Notes: generated by a model not told the origin, from the letters alone. A stretch of DNA of 64,000 nucleotides from Caminicella sporogenes DSM 14501 (GCF_900142285.1 NZ_FRAJ01000006.1:104530-168529); one strand, 5' to 3'; shown: positions 28,455-38,126, numbered from the stretch's first letter. Translations and numbers: made by a program.

Positions 28455-29201
28455 ATGAATAAGCAAGAGATAAAAAAACTTTTGAGACAGTTTAAATCTG
28501 GAGAAATTGATATAGATGAGGCAGTAAAAGTACTGGAAGATTTGCCTTTTAAAGATTTAGGATTTGCCAAGATAGATAATCATAGAGAAATTAGAGGTGG
28601 CTATCCAGAAGTTATTTATTGTGAGGGCAAAACGGTAGAGCAAGTAAGAGATATTGTGGAATTTATGCTTACAAAAAATAAAAATATACTTGCCACTCGT
28701 GCAAGTGAAGAAATGTATAGGGCTATAAAGGAAATATGTGAAGATGCACAGTATAATAAACTTGGCAGAACGATTACTATAAGGAAAACTCCAGAGGAAT
28801 ATACTGATAGTTATATAGCTATAATTGCAGCTGGAACTTCAGATTTGCCAGTAGTTGAAGAAGCTTATGAAACAGCTAAAATTTTGGGGAATAGAGTAGA
28901 AAAGATTATTGATGTTGGAGTTGCTGGAATACATAGATTGTTTGCTAAATTAGATATAATAAGAGGAGCAAAGGTAATAATTGTAGTTGCGGGAATGGAA
29001 GGTGCACTTGCAAGTGTAGTTGGTGGACTTGTAAATAAGCCTGTAATAGCAGTGCCGACTAGTGTAGGATATGGAGCAAATTTTGGAGGACTTTCATCTT
29101 TATTATCAATGCTCAATAGTTGTGCTAGTGGAGTTAGTGTAGTAAATATAGATAATGGTTTTGGAGCGGCATATAATGCAAGTATAATAAATAAATTATA
29201 A
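28455..29201 (+). CDS. larB: Pyridinium-3,5-biscarboxylate synthase LarB
   Basis: A 248-residue enzyme that carboxylates and hydrolyses nicotinic acid adenine dinucleotide, the first step towards the nickel-pincer cofactor. An N-terminal helical region of about 75 residues is followed by a PurE-like carboxylase fold with AIIAAGTSDLPVVEEA, then DVGVAGIHRL and VVAGMEGALASVVGGL. GGAGG stands eight bases ahead of the ATG. With larC and larE it gives a full set for the cofactor; the racemase larA is not in this window. Confidence 0.9.
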   Translation: MNKQEIKKLLRQFKSGEIDIDEAVKVLEDLPFKDLGFAKIDNHREIRGGYPEVIYCEGKTVEQVRDIVEFMLTKNKNILATRASEEMYRAIKEICEDAQYNKLGRTITIRKTPEEYTDSYIAIIAAGTSDLPVVEEAYETAKILGNRVEKIIDVGVAGIHRLFAKLDIIRGAKVIIVVAGMEGALASVVGGLVNKPVIAVPTSVGYGANFGGLSSLLSMLNSCASGVSVVNIDNGFGAAYNASIINKL

Positions 29202-29205
29202 AAAC

Positions 29206-29242
29206 TTAAAAGACCTGTTTATGTAAAAAACAGGTCTTTTAA
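29206..29242 (+). terminator. Bidirectional terminator after larB
   Basis: A 15-base perfect stem (TTAAAAGACCTGTTT and complement) between larB and the convergent peptidase gene. Confidence 0.92.
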
Positions 29243-29266
29243 GGAAATGAATATTTAAGTCTGCTC

Positions 29267-30313
29267 CTAATTTTCTGTTTCTAAGATATATGCCGAGATG
29301 AGTTTTGTAGTATTTATTAAAGCATCTATATGTGTACGTTCAATACTATGTGAAGCATGAACACCGGGACCAATTAAAGCACCTCTTATATTGTTTCCGG
29401 CTTTTAAAGCAGCTGAAACATCAGAACCATAATTAGGATAAATATCTACTGAAAATTGTAAATTATGTTTTTTAGCAAGATTTATAAGTCTTGATACCAT
29501 ATTGTAATCATATGGACCAGAAGAATCTTTAGCACATATAGAAACATCAAATTCTGTACAATTTAAATCATCACCTATTGCTCCCATATCTATTGCAATA
29601 AGTTCATCAATTTCTTTGGGAATATAAGACGAGCCGTGACCTATTTCTTCATAAGTAGATATGAAAATTTTAATAGTGTTATTAGGGGTAATTTTGTTTC
29701 TTTTTAGTATTTCCATAAATCCGAATAAAACTGCAACACCAGCTTTATCGTCTAGATGTCTTGATTTAATAAAACCATTTTCTTTAATTACTGTTCTAGA
29801 ATCAAAAGATATGAAATCACCTACGGATATGCCGAGTTTTTCTACATCTTCTTTAGAATTAACTATTTCATCTATTCTTATTTCCATATTTAGTTCTTCA
29901 CGTTTTTGGTCCTTGGCATCAGAATAAACGTGTACAGATGGTTTTGTAGTGAGAATTGTACCATCATATATTTTTCCGCTGCGTGTATGTATTTTACAGT
30001 ATTCACATTCAACGGTATTCATCATATAACCGCCTATAGGAGTAAATCTTATCATTCCAGAGTCTTTAATAGAACGAACCATTGCACCAAGTGTATCTAC
30101 ATGAGCAGAAAGACCTATAATATAATTGTCATTTTTACCCGGTATAGTGATAACTCCACATCCTTTATTTGTCATATAAAATTCATAGCCTAAATCATTA
30201 ACTTCGTTTTTAATTTTTTTCATTATTTCATGACAAAAGCCGCTTGGACTAGGAATGGTTAATAATTCTTTTAAGATTTTAATAATATATTTTTTGTTTA
30301 TATCGTATTTCAT
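29267..30313 (-). CDS. M42-family metallo-aminopeptidase
   Basis: A 348-residue cytoplasmic peptidase of the TET type. Metal ligands are seen in order: SAHVDTLG (His, near 68), HLDDKAGVAVL (Asp bridging two zinc ions), STYEEIGHGSS (catalytic Glu pair), AIDMGA (Asp) and VHASHSIERTH near the C-terminus. Such enzymes form large dodecamers that trim small peptides. ATG 30313 follows GGGGTG; a GTG at 30322 overlaps that site. Single-gene unit. Confidence 0.9.
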   Translation of the reverse strand: MKYDINKKYIIKILKELLTIPSPSGFCHEIMKKIKNEVNDLGYEFYMTNKGCGVITIPGKNDNYIIGLSAHVDTLGAMVRSIKDSGMIRFTPIGGYMMNTVECEYCKIHTRSGKIYDGTILTTKPSVHVYSDAKDQKREELNMEIRIDEIVNSKEDVEKLGISVGDFISFDSRTVIKENGFIKSRHLDDKAGVAVLFGFMEILKRNKITPNNTIKIFISTYEEIGHGSSYIPKEIDELIAIDMGAIGDDLNCTEFDVSICAKDSSGPYDYNMVSRLINLAKKHNLQFSVDIYPNYGSDVSAALKAGNNIRGALIGPGVHASHSIERTHIDALINTTKLISAYILETEN

Positions 30314-30436
30314 GTTAAGCACCCCTTTTTGACTATTTTATTAATAAAATTAATCTATTATAAATAATATTATCAGATATATTTAAGCGAGTTAAGAAAA
30401 AAATTACATAGTTATGATTTTATTGGAAAAATAAAA

Positions 30437-30460
30437 TGACGGCTAAATAGCCGTCAATTG
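30437..30460 (-). terminator. Terminator of the DUF3787-type gene
   Basis: TGACGGCTA pairs with TAGCCGTCA; on the minus strand it is followed by TTTTATTTTTT. It begins a few bases after the stop codon. Confidence 0.88.
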
Positions 30461-30628
30461 TTATTTTTGATTTTCATCTACCCATTTTTTTGCATTTTCC
30501 ACCTGAAATTCACTTGGGATAGGTACATTTGAAATGTTTTCTAGTTTTTCTATATTGGCCCAAGCGGCAGTTTCATTACTTTTAATAGTTGTGTTTGAAG
30601 AATTTTTTTTAGATGTGTTTTTATTCAT
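30461..30628 (-). CDS. Small DUF3787-type protein (55 residues)
   Basis: Reading the minus strand from an ATG at 30628, behind GAGGTG, gives 55 residues to a TAA at 30461. The sequence goes from a Ser/Asn/Lys-rich N-terminus through NETAAWANIE to SNVPIPSE and AKKWVDENQK. The TAAWANIE...VPIPSE...A.WVDEN pattern is that of the small DUF3787 proteins common in clostridia, whose role is not known. Its own terminator follows, so it is a real, independently expressed gene. Confidence 0.8.
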   Translation of the reverse strand: MNKNTSKKNSSNTTIKSNETAAWANIEKLENISNVPIPSEFQVENAKKWVDENQK

Positions 30629-30752
30629 TATATTCACCTCTTTCAGTTATTATTATTTGCATAAATAAAAAATATATATAAACGAAAAATCAGGAAAATT
30701 TTACACTATTTTATATTTTTTATTCATATGATTTAATAAGGAGGGATTATTT

Positions 30753-31004
30753 ATGGATTTGTTTAGTTATTTATCAGAAGAATCACTTATATTAGTACCT
30801 GTTATATGGGTAATAGGAATTTTTCTAAAAAAGACGCCTAAAATTCCAGATTGGTTTATACCATGGATATTGTTAATAATTAGTGTGGTAGCGATGACAG
30901 TAAAATTAGGTTTTGCTCTCCAAGCATTCATACAAGGAATTTTAATTACAGGAGTATCGGTACTAGGACATCAGCTTGTTAAACAAACTGCTAAAAGAAG
31001 TTAA
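30753..31004 (+). CDS. Holin-like small membrane protein
   Basis: An 83-residue protein with three hydrophobic segments (about 12-28, 34-51, 53-72) and a basic C-terminus (KQTAKRS). This resembles phage holins of the Hol44 class. A GGAGGG ribosome binding site precedes the ATG. No phage genes surround it; a cytoplasmic amidase gene lies 6 kb upstream. It could be a domesticated holin used in mother-cell lysis. Distant similarity only; it might be any small three-helix membrane protein. Confidence 0.65.
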   Translation: MDLFSYLSEESLILVPVIWVIGIFLKKTPKIPDWFIPWILLIISVVAMTVKLGFALQAFIQGILITGVSVLGHQLVKQTAKRS

Positions 31005-31089
31005 ATAAAAGATAAATTTGCTTGAAAAAAAACAATCATGTTTAGTAAAATAAAACTAATGATTATTAGATAAAATGGGTGAAAAACTT

Positions 31090-32709
31090 ATGAAAAAATT
31101 ATTAGAGCTTTTTAAGAATGATAAAGTATTTCGTGTTAGGATATTAATAGGATTTTTAGTATTAATATATATACCTATGGCTTTAAATATATATCTTATT
31201 TATAATAGGACAATAAAAGTAGTTGAGAAGGAAAAAATTGAGAAGGTAGAAGATATATTAGGAAAATTTAGCAAGACAATTGATTTTATATTAATGGATA
31301 CTGAACGTTCTATTAATGAAGTAGTAAATCATAGGGGGATTCGTAAGGGAATAGAAGATTTTGAAATATTAAAAGATGATTATAGAATGAGAGTAAAAAA
31401 GTTTATTGCTAGAAAATTTCGAGAAATACAAAAAGAAAATCTTTACATTAAAGAGATTATATGTATTGTACAAACAAATAAGATAATAAATTGTGATGAA
31501 AATTTTATTACTGATAAATCGAAAAATTTTTTTGATGAAGTTTTGAAGGAAATTTATAAAACTGATAGTGATAAAGATATATTTTGGATATATGATGAGT
31601 CGAAAAAGTTTTTTTCAAATGCAAAAGATGAAAAAGTACTTTTTTTAGTCAGAAAGATAAAATCACTAGATGAAAAAAAAGATGTAGGTTATGTTTTTGC
31701 AATTATGGATACAAAAAAAATTATAAAACTTTACAAACACTATTCTTTTGGATTTGATGGAGAATTATCGATATATGATGAAAATAAGAAATTTGTACTT
31801 ACAAAGCCTAGATATGCTGTTTCAGAAGATATATTGAGAGATTTAATAAAAAATGAGACATTTAATAGAATGAAAGAGTTTAATATAAAAAATAAAAAGT
31901 ATTTTATTGGGACTACACGTATTAATAAGCTAAATTGGTATTTGACAGTAGTTGTACCTAAAGATGAATTAACAATGGGTATAAAAGCACACTTAAATAA
32001 AAGTATTGGGTTTATTGTACTTATAAGTCTTTTACTTGCGTTTTGGATAGTAATAGAAGTTATAGTGCTTTCAAAAGTTATTACGGAAAAAGAAATGGCG
32101 CATTATCGATTAGTTTTTACTGAAAAGATGAATGAGAAATTGCGTATGTATAAGCATGATTTTATGAATCATTTACAAATTATTAGAGGACTTATTGAGC
32201 TTAATTATCCTGAAAAGGCTTTGGAATATCTGATAGATTTATCTAAAGAAGGTTTGATTATAAAAGATAAATATGAAATAGGTATTCCAGAAATAGAATC
32301 TACTATTTTTACAGCAATTTCTCAAGCTAGAGAAAAAAATATAGAAGTTGAAATAGATTGTATAAAGCTTTCTGAAAAAATACCTGTAAAGATATATGAT
32401 TTGACTAAAATATTAACTAATCTTATTAAAAATGCTATATATGCTCTTGAAAAAGATGATGCTTTGGAAAAAAAATTAATTATAAGAATATATAATGATT
32501 TAGATGAATATGTATTTGAAATAATAAATAATGTTCCAATTATTCCAGAAGAAATTAGGGACAAGATTTTTACAAAAGGTTTTACTACAAAAGGTAAAGA
32601 GGGAAGCGGATTAGGACTTCATATTGTAAAAAAATTAGTTGAGAAAAATGGAGGAACTATAGAACTTGTAGTAGATGAAGAAGGCAATCATTTTATAGTG
32701 AGATTTTAA
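31090..32709 (+). CDS. Sensor histidine kinase, CitA/DcuS-like with Spo0B-type domain
   Basis: A 539-residue membrane kinase. Transmembrane helices near 15-38 and 305-330 enclose an extracellular Cache-like domain of about 265 residues. The phosphoacceptor is His356 in KHDFMNHLQ, typical of the Spo0B/CitA type and unlike the HisKA box. The ATPase domain has NLIKNAIYAL and GSGLGLHIVKKL. GGGTGA ahead of ATG 31090 sets the start. No response regulator gene lies next to it, so it is an orphan kinase; a sporulation phosphorelay input is possible. Confidence 0.85.
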   Translation: MKKLLELFKNDKVFRVRILIGFLVLIYIPMALNIYLIYNRTIKVVEKEKIEKVEDILGKFSKTIDFILMDTERSINEVVNHRGIRKGIEDFEILKDDYRMRVKKFIARKFREIQKENLYIKEIICIVQTNKIINCDENFITDKSKNFFDEVLKEIYKTDSDKDIFWIYDESKKFFSNAKDEKVLFLVRKIKSLDEKKDVGYVFAIMDTKKIIKLYKHYSFGFDGELSIYDENKKFVLTKPRYAVSEDILRDLIKNETFNRMKEFNIKNKKYFIGTTRINKLNWYLTVVVPKDELTMGIKAHLNKSIGFIVLISLLLAFWIVIEVIVLSKVITEKEMAHYRLVFTEKMNEKLRMYKHDFMNHLQIIRGLIELNYPEKALEYLIDLSKEGLIIKDKYEIGIPEIESTIFTAISQAREKNIEVEIDCIKLSEKIPVKIYDLTKILTNLIKNAIYALEKDDALEKKLIIRIYNDLDEYVFEIINNVPIIPEEIRDKIFTKGFTTKGKEGSGLGLHIVKKLVEKNGGTIELVVDEEGNHFIVRF

Positions 32710-32711
32710 TA

Positions 32712-32749
32712 AAAAAATTGGCATCTAATTTTAGATGTCAATTTTTTTT
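32712..32749 (+). terminator. Terminator of the orphan kinase gene
   Basis: AATTGGCATCTAA pairs with TTAGATGTCAATT (one G-U) and is followed by a long T run. Confidence 0.9.
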
Positions 32750-32903
32750 TATTAAAATTTAAATTTTTTTAAGAAAATAACATAGTTGCAGAGTTTTTTG
32801 GTTGTTTTTTAAATGGAATTAAATTTTAGAATATAAAGATATATTTTGCAAATAATACTTATAAAGTGAATTTTTGTACAAAATTCAAAAGGGTGGATAT
32901 ATT

Positions 32904-34436
32904 TTGTTTAAGATAATAAAGGATAAGGTATTTAGAAAAGAACAAAATAAAAAATTAAAACTTACTAAGTCGCTAGATGAAAATATTAATCTGTTTAAAA
33001 GTATTCATGATAATGATGAAACTATTATATATAGAAGATTTGAAAGCAAGGCATCAAGTAGTATAAAGTTTTGTATATTGTTTGATGTAAATTTAAGTAA
33101 AATAGTTGAAATTAATGATGGCATTATAAAACCTATTATTAGTTCAAAACTAGGAACAAATATTCCAAGAAAAAAAAGAATAGATTATATACTGACAAAA
33201 GTTATATCGTCTTGTGATTGCCGAAGAGCATCTGATATAGATGAGATAGATGGATTTTTGTTATATGGAAATACTATATTGCTAATAGATGGTGTTGATG
33301 AAGCAATATTAATTAATACTAGAAATTGGAAGCAAAGGCCTATAATGGAACCCATGTCGGAAAGGGTTATTAGAGGACCTAAAGATGGTTTTACTGAATC
33401 AATAGATGTAAATTATACATTGATAAGAAGAAGGATAAGAAGTCCTGATTTAAAATTTAAATTTAGAGAAATTGGTAGAGAAAGCAAAACGAGAATTTGT
33501 ATTTGCTATATACAGGGAATAGCATCAGAAAAAATTATTAAAGAGTTAGACAAAAGAATAAAGAAAATAAATATAGATGGCATAATAGAATCAGCATATA
33601 TAGAGGAGTTAATTAAAGATTCTCCTCTATCACCATTTGAAACTATTGGAAATACAGAAAGACCTGATATAGTAGTAGCAAGATTATTAGAGGGTAGAAT
33701 TGCTTTGATAGTTGATGGAACTCCTAATGTACTGACATTACCATATTTATTTATGGAATATTTTCAGTCGAATGAAGATTATTATCAGCATTTTATTTAT
33801 GCATCTATTAATAGAATAATAAAGGTTTTAGGTTTTTTCATTTCTACGAGTATTCCTGCTATTTATGTTGCTTTAACTACATTTCATCAGGAAATGATAC
33901 CTACACCACTGCTTTTGAGTATTTCGGCGGCAAGAGAAGGTGTACCATTTCCTACTATTGTAGAAGCATTACTCATGCTTTTTGCTTTTGAAATAATTAG
34001 AGAAGGTGGAGTAAGATTACCTGCTCCTATTGGGTCATCTATAAGCTTTATAGGAGCTATAATTTTGGGTTCAGCTGCAGTAGAAGCAAAATTTGTAAGT
34101 GCACCAATTGTTATAGTAGTAGCTGTAACAGGATTTTCTAATTTTTTGTTGCCCAAAATGTTAGGCCCTATACTAGTTGTCAGAACAATTTTTTTATTAC
34201 TGTCGGCGTTTTTAGGTTTATATGGATATATATTTGGCATTATAGGACTTTTAATTCATTTAATGTCAATGAGGTCATTTGGAGTACCATATATGTCTAA
34301 TTTAGATTCATTAAGTGAGCAAGAAATAAAAGATACAGCTATACGTGCTCCATGGTGGGTTATGAATTATAGGTCGAAGTTAATTGCAGCAAAAGATATT
34401 ATACGTAATAATACTCCACGAAGCAAGAAGAGGTAA
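32904..34436 (+). CDS. gerA: Spore germination receptor, GerA-family A subunit
   Basis: A 510-residue subunit of the germinant receptor in the spore inner membrane. The first ~290 residues are cytosolic (FLLYGNTILLIDG, SPFETIGNTERPD), followed by about five transmembrane helices with VALTTFHQEMIPTPLL and REGGVRLPAPIGSSISFIG, both diagnostic. TTG 32904, seven bases after GGGTGG, is the start. The last few codons are basic. First gene of a six-gene operon; A and B subunits form the channel/transporter core, C is the lipoprotein. Confidence 0.93.
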   Translation: MFKIIKDKVFRKEQNKKLKLTKSLDENINLFKSIHDNDETIIYRRFESKASSSIKFCILFDVNLSKIVEINDGIIKPIISSKLGTNIPRKKRIDYILTKVISSCDCRRASDIDEIDGFLLYGNTILLIDGVDEAILINTRNWKQRPIMEPMSERVIRGPKDGFTESIDVNYTLIRRRIRSPDLKFKFREIGRESKTRICICYIQGIASEKIIKELDKRIKKINIDGIIESAYIEELIKDSPLSPFETIGNTERPDIVVARLLEGRIALIVDGTPNVLTLPYLFMEYFQSNEDYYQHFIYASINRIIKVLGFFISTSIPAIYVALTTFHQEMIPTPLLLSISAAREGVPFPTIVEALLMLFAFEIIREGGVRLPAPIGSSISFIGAIILGSAAVEAKFVSAPIVIVVAVTGFSNFLLPKMLGPILVVRTIFLLLSAFLGLYGYIFGIIGLLIHLMSMRSFGVPYMSNLDSLSEQEIKDTAIRAPWWVMNYRSKLIAAKDIIRNNTPRSKKR

Positions 34437-34440
34437 TATT

Positions 34441-35610
34441 ATGAAAAAAGAGATAATAGGAGTTTTAATTATAATAATGATTTTAAATATAACTGTTCTT
34501 ACTTCTTGTTGGAATTATGTAGAAATAAATGATAAAAGAATAGTTTCTGGAGCAGCTGTAGACTATGATGAAAAAAATGACAAGATTATTTTAACAGTGG
34601 AAACTGTTACTAATAGACTTGGAAAAGAAACGGAAAGAACAAAACAAGAGATTTTTTATAGTGAAGGCAGTACAATTTTTGAAGCAATAAGAAATATAAT
34701 AGAAAAGTCAGGTCAAAAGTTGTTTTGGAGTCATGCAAAAGTTATGGTGTTAAGCAAATCACTATTAAAAAATAAAAATAAATTTTTAGGCGTTATTGAC
34801 TTTATGGATAGAGATGTAGAGCTGAGAGATAATATTTGGCTTTTTGTATCAAGAAATAAAGAGGCAAGAGAAATATTAGAAGCAAATCTTCAGCTGGATA
34901 AAATAGTAGCATATCATTTGGAGGATATGATGGAAAATAAAAAAAGTGTATCAAAGTTTCATGCTGTACCGTTGTGGGAATTTGTTGATAAATTAGCTAT
35001 TAAAGGAATTTCACCCGTGTTACCGTTGGTTTCTAAAATTACATATAACAATAGAGATGTTGTAGAAGTTTTTGGTACAGTAGTATTTAAAAAATTGGAA
35101 AGTGTTGGATTTTTAAATGGAATAGAGACAAAGAGTTTTTTATTAGTTATTAATGAGCTGAAAGGGGGAACTTTGGTAATACAGGAAGATAAGCTATTTG
35201 ATAAGCCTATTAAAATTGCAATGGAGATATTTGATAATAAGACTAAAATTACACCTGTATATTCTGATGAAAAATTAACTATGAATATAGATGTAAAAAC
35301 TAAAGTGAATATAAATGAAATCGGAGCAAAAATAGATTTAACTGATGAAAAAAAAATAAAAAGATTGCAAGAAAAAGGAGAACAAGTTATAAAAAATGAT
35401 ATACAAAATGTTATTAAAAAAGTTCAAAAGGAATATAGAAGTGATATTTTTGGTTTTGGAACAATTATAGAGAGGAAATTTCCAAAACAATGGAAAAAAA
35501 TTCGAGATAAGTGGGATGAATACTTTTTAAATCTAAATATAAAAGTAAATGTAGATTTAAGTATTAAAGGAACAGCTTTAAGATTAAAGTCAATTGATGT
35601 GGAGGATTAA
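34441..35610 (+). CDS. gerC: Spore germination lipoprotein, Ger(x)C family, first copy
   Basis: A 389-residue lipoprotein. The signal peptide ends in LTSC with Cys23, followed by WNYVEINDKR, the usual C-W-(N/D)-x2-E-(I/L)-N/D start of mature GerC proteins. The remainder is the three-domain GerC fold. It starts four bases after the gerA stop behind AAGAGGT. The paralogue at 35846 is about 45% similar by eye, so this is one of two C subunits in the same operon. Confidence 0.92.
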   Translation: MKKEIIGVLIIIMILNITVLTSCWNYVEINDKRIVSGAAVDYDEKNDKIILTVETVTNRLGKETERTKQEIFYSEGSTIFEAIRNIIEKSGQKLFWSHAKVMVLSKSLLKNKNKFLGVIDFMDRDVELRDNIWLFVSRNKEAREILEANLQLDKIVAYHLEDMMENKKSVSKFHAVPLWEFVDKLAIKGISPVLPLVSKITYNNRDVVEVFGTVVFKKLESVGFLNGIETKSFLLVINELKGGTLVIQEDKLFDKPIKIAMEIFDNKTKITPVYSDEKLTMNIDVKTKVNINEIGAKIDLTDEKKIKRLQEKGEQVIKNDIQNVIKKVQKEYRSDIFGFGTIIERKFPKQWKKIRDKWDEYFLNLNIKVNVDLSIKGTALRLKSIDVED

Positions 35611-35613
35611 AAT

Positions 35614-35823
35614 ATGTTTTTGCTAATTATTTTAGCATATATAATTATAGGAATTATTGAAATACTGCCTTTAATAAAAAGAAACCAAAAAAAAGAACTG
35701 GCTGTATATTTAATAACATTTATTGGTGCATTTGTTATAAGTTTATTATTGAGTTTAGGAGTAAAAATACCAAGTCCTGCTAAACCGTTAGAAAAGGCAG
35801 TAAAGGCAATAATAAATATTTAA
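35614..35823 (+). CDS. Two-helix membrane protein of the ger operon (D-type subunit)
   Basis: A 69-residue protein made of two transmembrane helices (about 2-20 and 31-49) and a basic C-terminal tail. Bacillus ger operons often include such a two-helix D gene that tunes receptor function; this matches in size and position. Its ATG lies three bases after the first gerC stop, with GGAGG inside the gerC end as ribosome binding site. It sits between two gerC copies. Confidence 0.72.
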   Translation: MFLLIILAYIIIGIIEILPLIKRNQKKELAVYLITFIGAFVISLLLSLGVKIPSPAKPLEKAVKAIINI

Positions 35824-35845
35824 GTTTTAAATAGGAATGATACAA

Positions 35846-36997
35846 ATGAACAAGTTTTATAAGTTGATTTTGTTGATAATTGTAAATAATCTTCTTTTAA
35901 TTGGCTGTTGGAATTATAAAGATATAAACAAGATGAGATTTGTAGCAGGAATAGCAGTGGATTATGATAAAAGCAAAGATGAATACATTATTACTGCAGA
36001 GATTGCAAGTCCTCAGGGTTCAAGTACGCAGATTAAAAGGGAAATTTTTCAAAGCAGAGGAGAGACGGCATTTGATGGAGTTAGAGATTTAATATTTAAA
36101 AATGGGCGGAAATTGTTTTGGGCACATACGAAAGTTATTATTTTAGGTAAAAGTGTTGTAAATAAAAAGCTTCTTTCGGTTTTAGATTATATTAGCAGAG
36201 ATGCAGAGTTTAAAGATGATATATGGCTTTTAGTATCTAAAGAGGAAAGTGCTTCTAAAATATATGAGATAGATTATAAAAAGCCTCAAGAAATAATATC
36301 TTTTAATTTAGATAATGTATTTAAAAACTCTAATAGAATATGTACTTACTATGCAGTTCCTTTGTGGAGGTTTATGGAGATATTGCAGTCTGAAGGAGCA
36401 TCTCCAACTTTACCCGGTGTAAAAATTGTGGAGAAAGAAGGTAAAGTTTTTACTCAAGTAGAGGAAATTGCTGTTTTTAAAAAAGATAGAATAGTTGGAT
36501 GGTTGAATACTATTGAAAGTAGGAGTTTTTTATTTTTAATTGATGAGATAAAAGGAGGAGTAATAACAGTAGATTGTGATACATCGAGAGGAATTGTAAA
36601 GGTTGGGTTAGAAGTGCTTGATAATAATACAAAAATTAAGCCGGTACGTTCAGGGAATAATTTAGTTGTAAATATAGACATAAAGTTAATAGTAAGCATT
36701 GGGGAAATAGGTGGAGATATTGATGTTATAAGTAACAAGGGTAGGGAAAAACTTAAAGAAGATACTGAAAATTTAATTAAAAAACAGGTAGAAGATTTAA
36801 TAAAAAAGGTTCAAAATCAGTATAAAAGTGATATTTTTGAGTTTAGTAAAGTAATAAATAAAAAAATGCCTTCTGTATGGAAAGATATAAAACCTAACTG
36901 GGAAGAAATTTTTAGTAATATAAAAACTAAAGTCAATGTAAAAGTAACAATAAAGAGCAGTGCACTGACATCTAGGCCTATTAAAGTAAACTATTAA
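35846..36997 (+). CDS. Spore germination lipoprotein, Ger(x)C family, second copy
   Basis: A 383-residue lipoprotein with lipobox LIGC (Cys21) followed by WNYKDINKMRF. It is a paralogue of the protein at 34441, sharing AVDYD, EIF.S.G.T.F and KLFW.H.KV blocks. I set the start at ATG 35846; the in-frame ATG at 35837 overlaps the TAGGA ribosome binding site. A second C subunit in one operon suggests either alternative receptor assembly or a mixed complex. Confidence 0.9.
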   Translation: MNKFYKLILLIIVNNLLLIGCWNYKDINKMRFVAGIAVDYDKSKDEYIITAEIASPQGSSTQIKREIFQSRGETAFDGVRDLIFKNGRKLFWAHTKVIILGKSVVNKKLLSVLDYISRDAEFKDDIWLLVSKEESASKIYEIDYKKPQEIISFNLDNVFKNSNRICTYYAVPLWRFMEILQSEGASPTLPGVKIVEKEGKVFTQVEEIAVFKKDRIVGWLNTIESRSFLFLIDEIKGGVITVDCDTSRGIVKVGLEVLDNNTKIKPVRSGNNLVVNIDIKLIVSIGEIGGDIDVISNKGREKLKEDTENLIKKQVEDLIKKVQNQYKSDIFEFSKVINKKMPSVWKDIKPNWEEIFSNIKTKVNVKVTIKSSALTSRPIKVNY

Positions 36998-37019
36998 TTT
37001 TTGCCTGGGAGGAATATTA

Positions 37020-38126
37020 TTGAAAAAAGAATTTATTTCGATTAGACAGGGGATTGCACTTTTAGTTTTGTTTATAATTGATGGAACAGTAATGCTTCCA
37101 ACGGCAGCAGAGGCTGGAAAAGATCTTTGGATGTCAATAGTTATTTCCATTATTTTTACAATACCTATGATATTTATATATTCTAAACTGCTTTTGATGT
37201 ATCCTCATAAAGATTTTTTTGATATTTTAGAAATAATTTTTGGCAAATATATTGGAAAAGTTATTGGCATATTATATATTTGGTTTTCATTTCATTTATC
37301 AGCTTTAGTACTAAGGGACTTTGGAGAAGTTTTTAATATTTTACTGCCAGAAACGCCAATGGTTATAATATTTATACCGCTTTTGACTGTATGTGTATGG
37401 GGCATAAAAGAAGGAATAGAGGTGCTGGGGAGAGTAGCAAAATTTTTTATGCCATTAATAATATTTTTTATACTTTTTTTTGTAATTGTATTAATTCATA
37501 AAATGAATATAAACAATATAAGACCAGTATTAATGAATGGTATAAAACCTGTAATGAAAGGAGCTTTTTCAGCTTTTTCTTTTCCTTTTGGAGAGATAAT
37601 TATTTTTATTATGATTTTTTCGTCTTTACAAAAAGAGGAAAAAACGTATAAAGTTTATTTATTAGGATTAATTATTGGTGGAGTATTAATTTTGATAATA
37701 AAGTTGACAAATGTTTTAGTAATTGGAATAAATAAATATTCATTTCAGTATTTTCCCGGTATTGCTGCAGTAAGAAGAGCAGGTGTTGGAAAAGCTATTA
37801 AGAGTATAGAAATGTTAAGTTTTATTATTATTTTTACAGGAGGTTTTATCAAAATAAGTATATCAATGCTTGCTTCAATTAAAGGGATTGCAAAGTTATT
37901 TGATATTACAGATTATAGATTTATAGTAGTACCTATGAGTTTAATGATGTTAAATTTAGCTTATATAATAAGTGATAATATAATGGATTTTGTGAATTGG
38001 TCTGCTGAAATTTGGCCTTATTATGCTTTTCCATTTCAAGTTATTATACCTATTTTGATATTTATTACAGCGAAGATTAGAAGAATGGACAAATTAAAAA
38101 AGCTAGGAGGAAAAGTTATTGAATAG
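37020..38126 (+). CDS. gerB: Spore germination permease, GerB family, first copy
   Basis: A 368-residue membrane protein with ten predicted helices and the amino-acid-permease-like GerB fold. Helix 1 includes RQGIALLVLFIIDGTVMLPT. Later blocks are GIKEGIEVLGR and GAFSAFSFPFGE, both shared with the next gene. It starts with TTG 37020 after GGGAGGAA. B subunits bind the germinant, so two of them may widen the range of signals. It overlaps the next gene by eight bases. Confidence 0.92.
   Translation: MKKEFISIRQGIALLVLFIIDGTVMLPTAAEAGKDLWMSIVISIIFTIPMIFIYSKLLLMYPHKDFFDILEIIFGKYIGKVIGILYIWFSFHLSALVLRDFGEVFNILLPETPMVIIFIPLLTVCVWGIKEGIEVLGRVAKFFMPLIIFFILFFVIVLIHKMNINNIRPVLMNGIKPVMKGAFSAFSFPFGEIIIFIMIFSSLQKEEKTYKVYLLGLIIGGVLILIIKLTNVLVIGINKYSFQYFPGIAAVRRAGVGKAIKSIEMLSFIIIFTGGFIKISISMLASIKGIAKLFDITDYRFIVVPMSLMMLNLAYIISDNIMDFVNWSAEIWPYYAFPFQVIIPILIFITAKIRRMDKLKKLGGKVIE

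Noticed and set aside
36797..37150. A 117-codon minus-strand frame
   Set aside because: It runs antisense across the end of the second gerC and the start of the first gerB.
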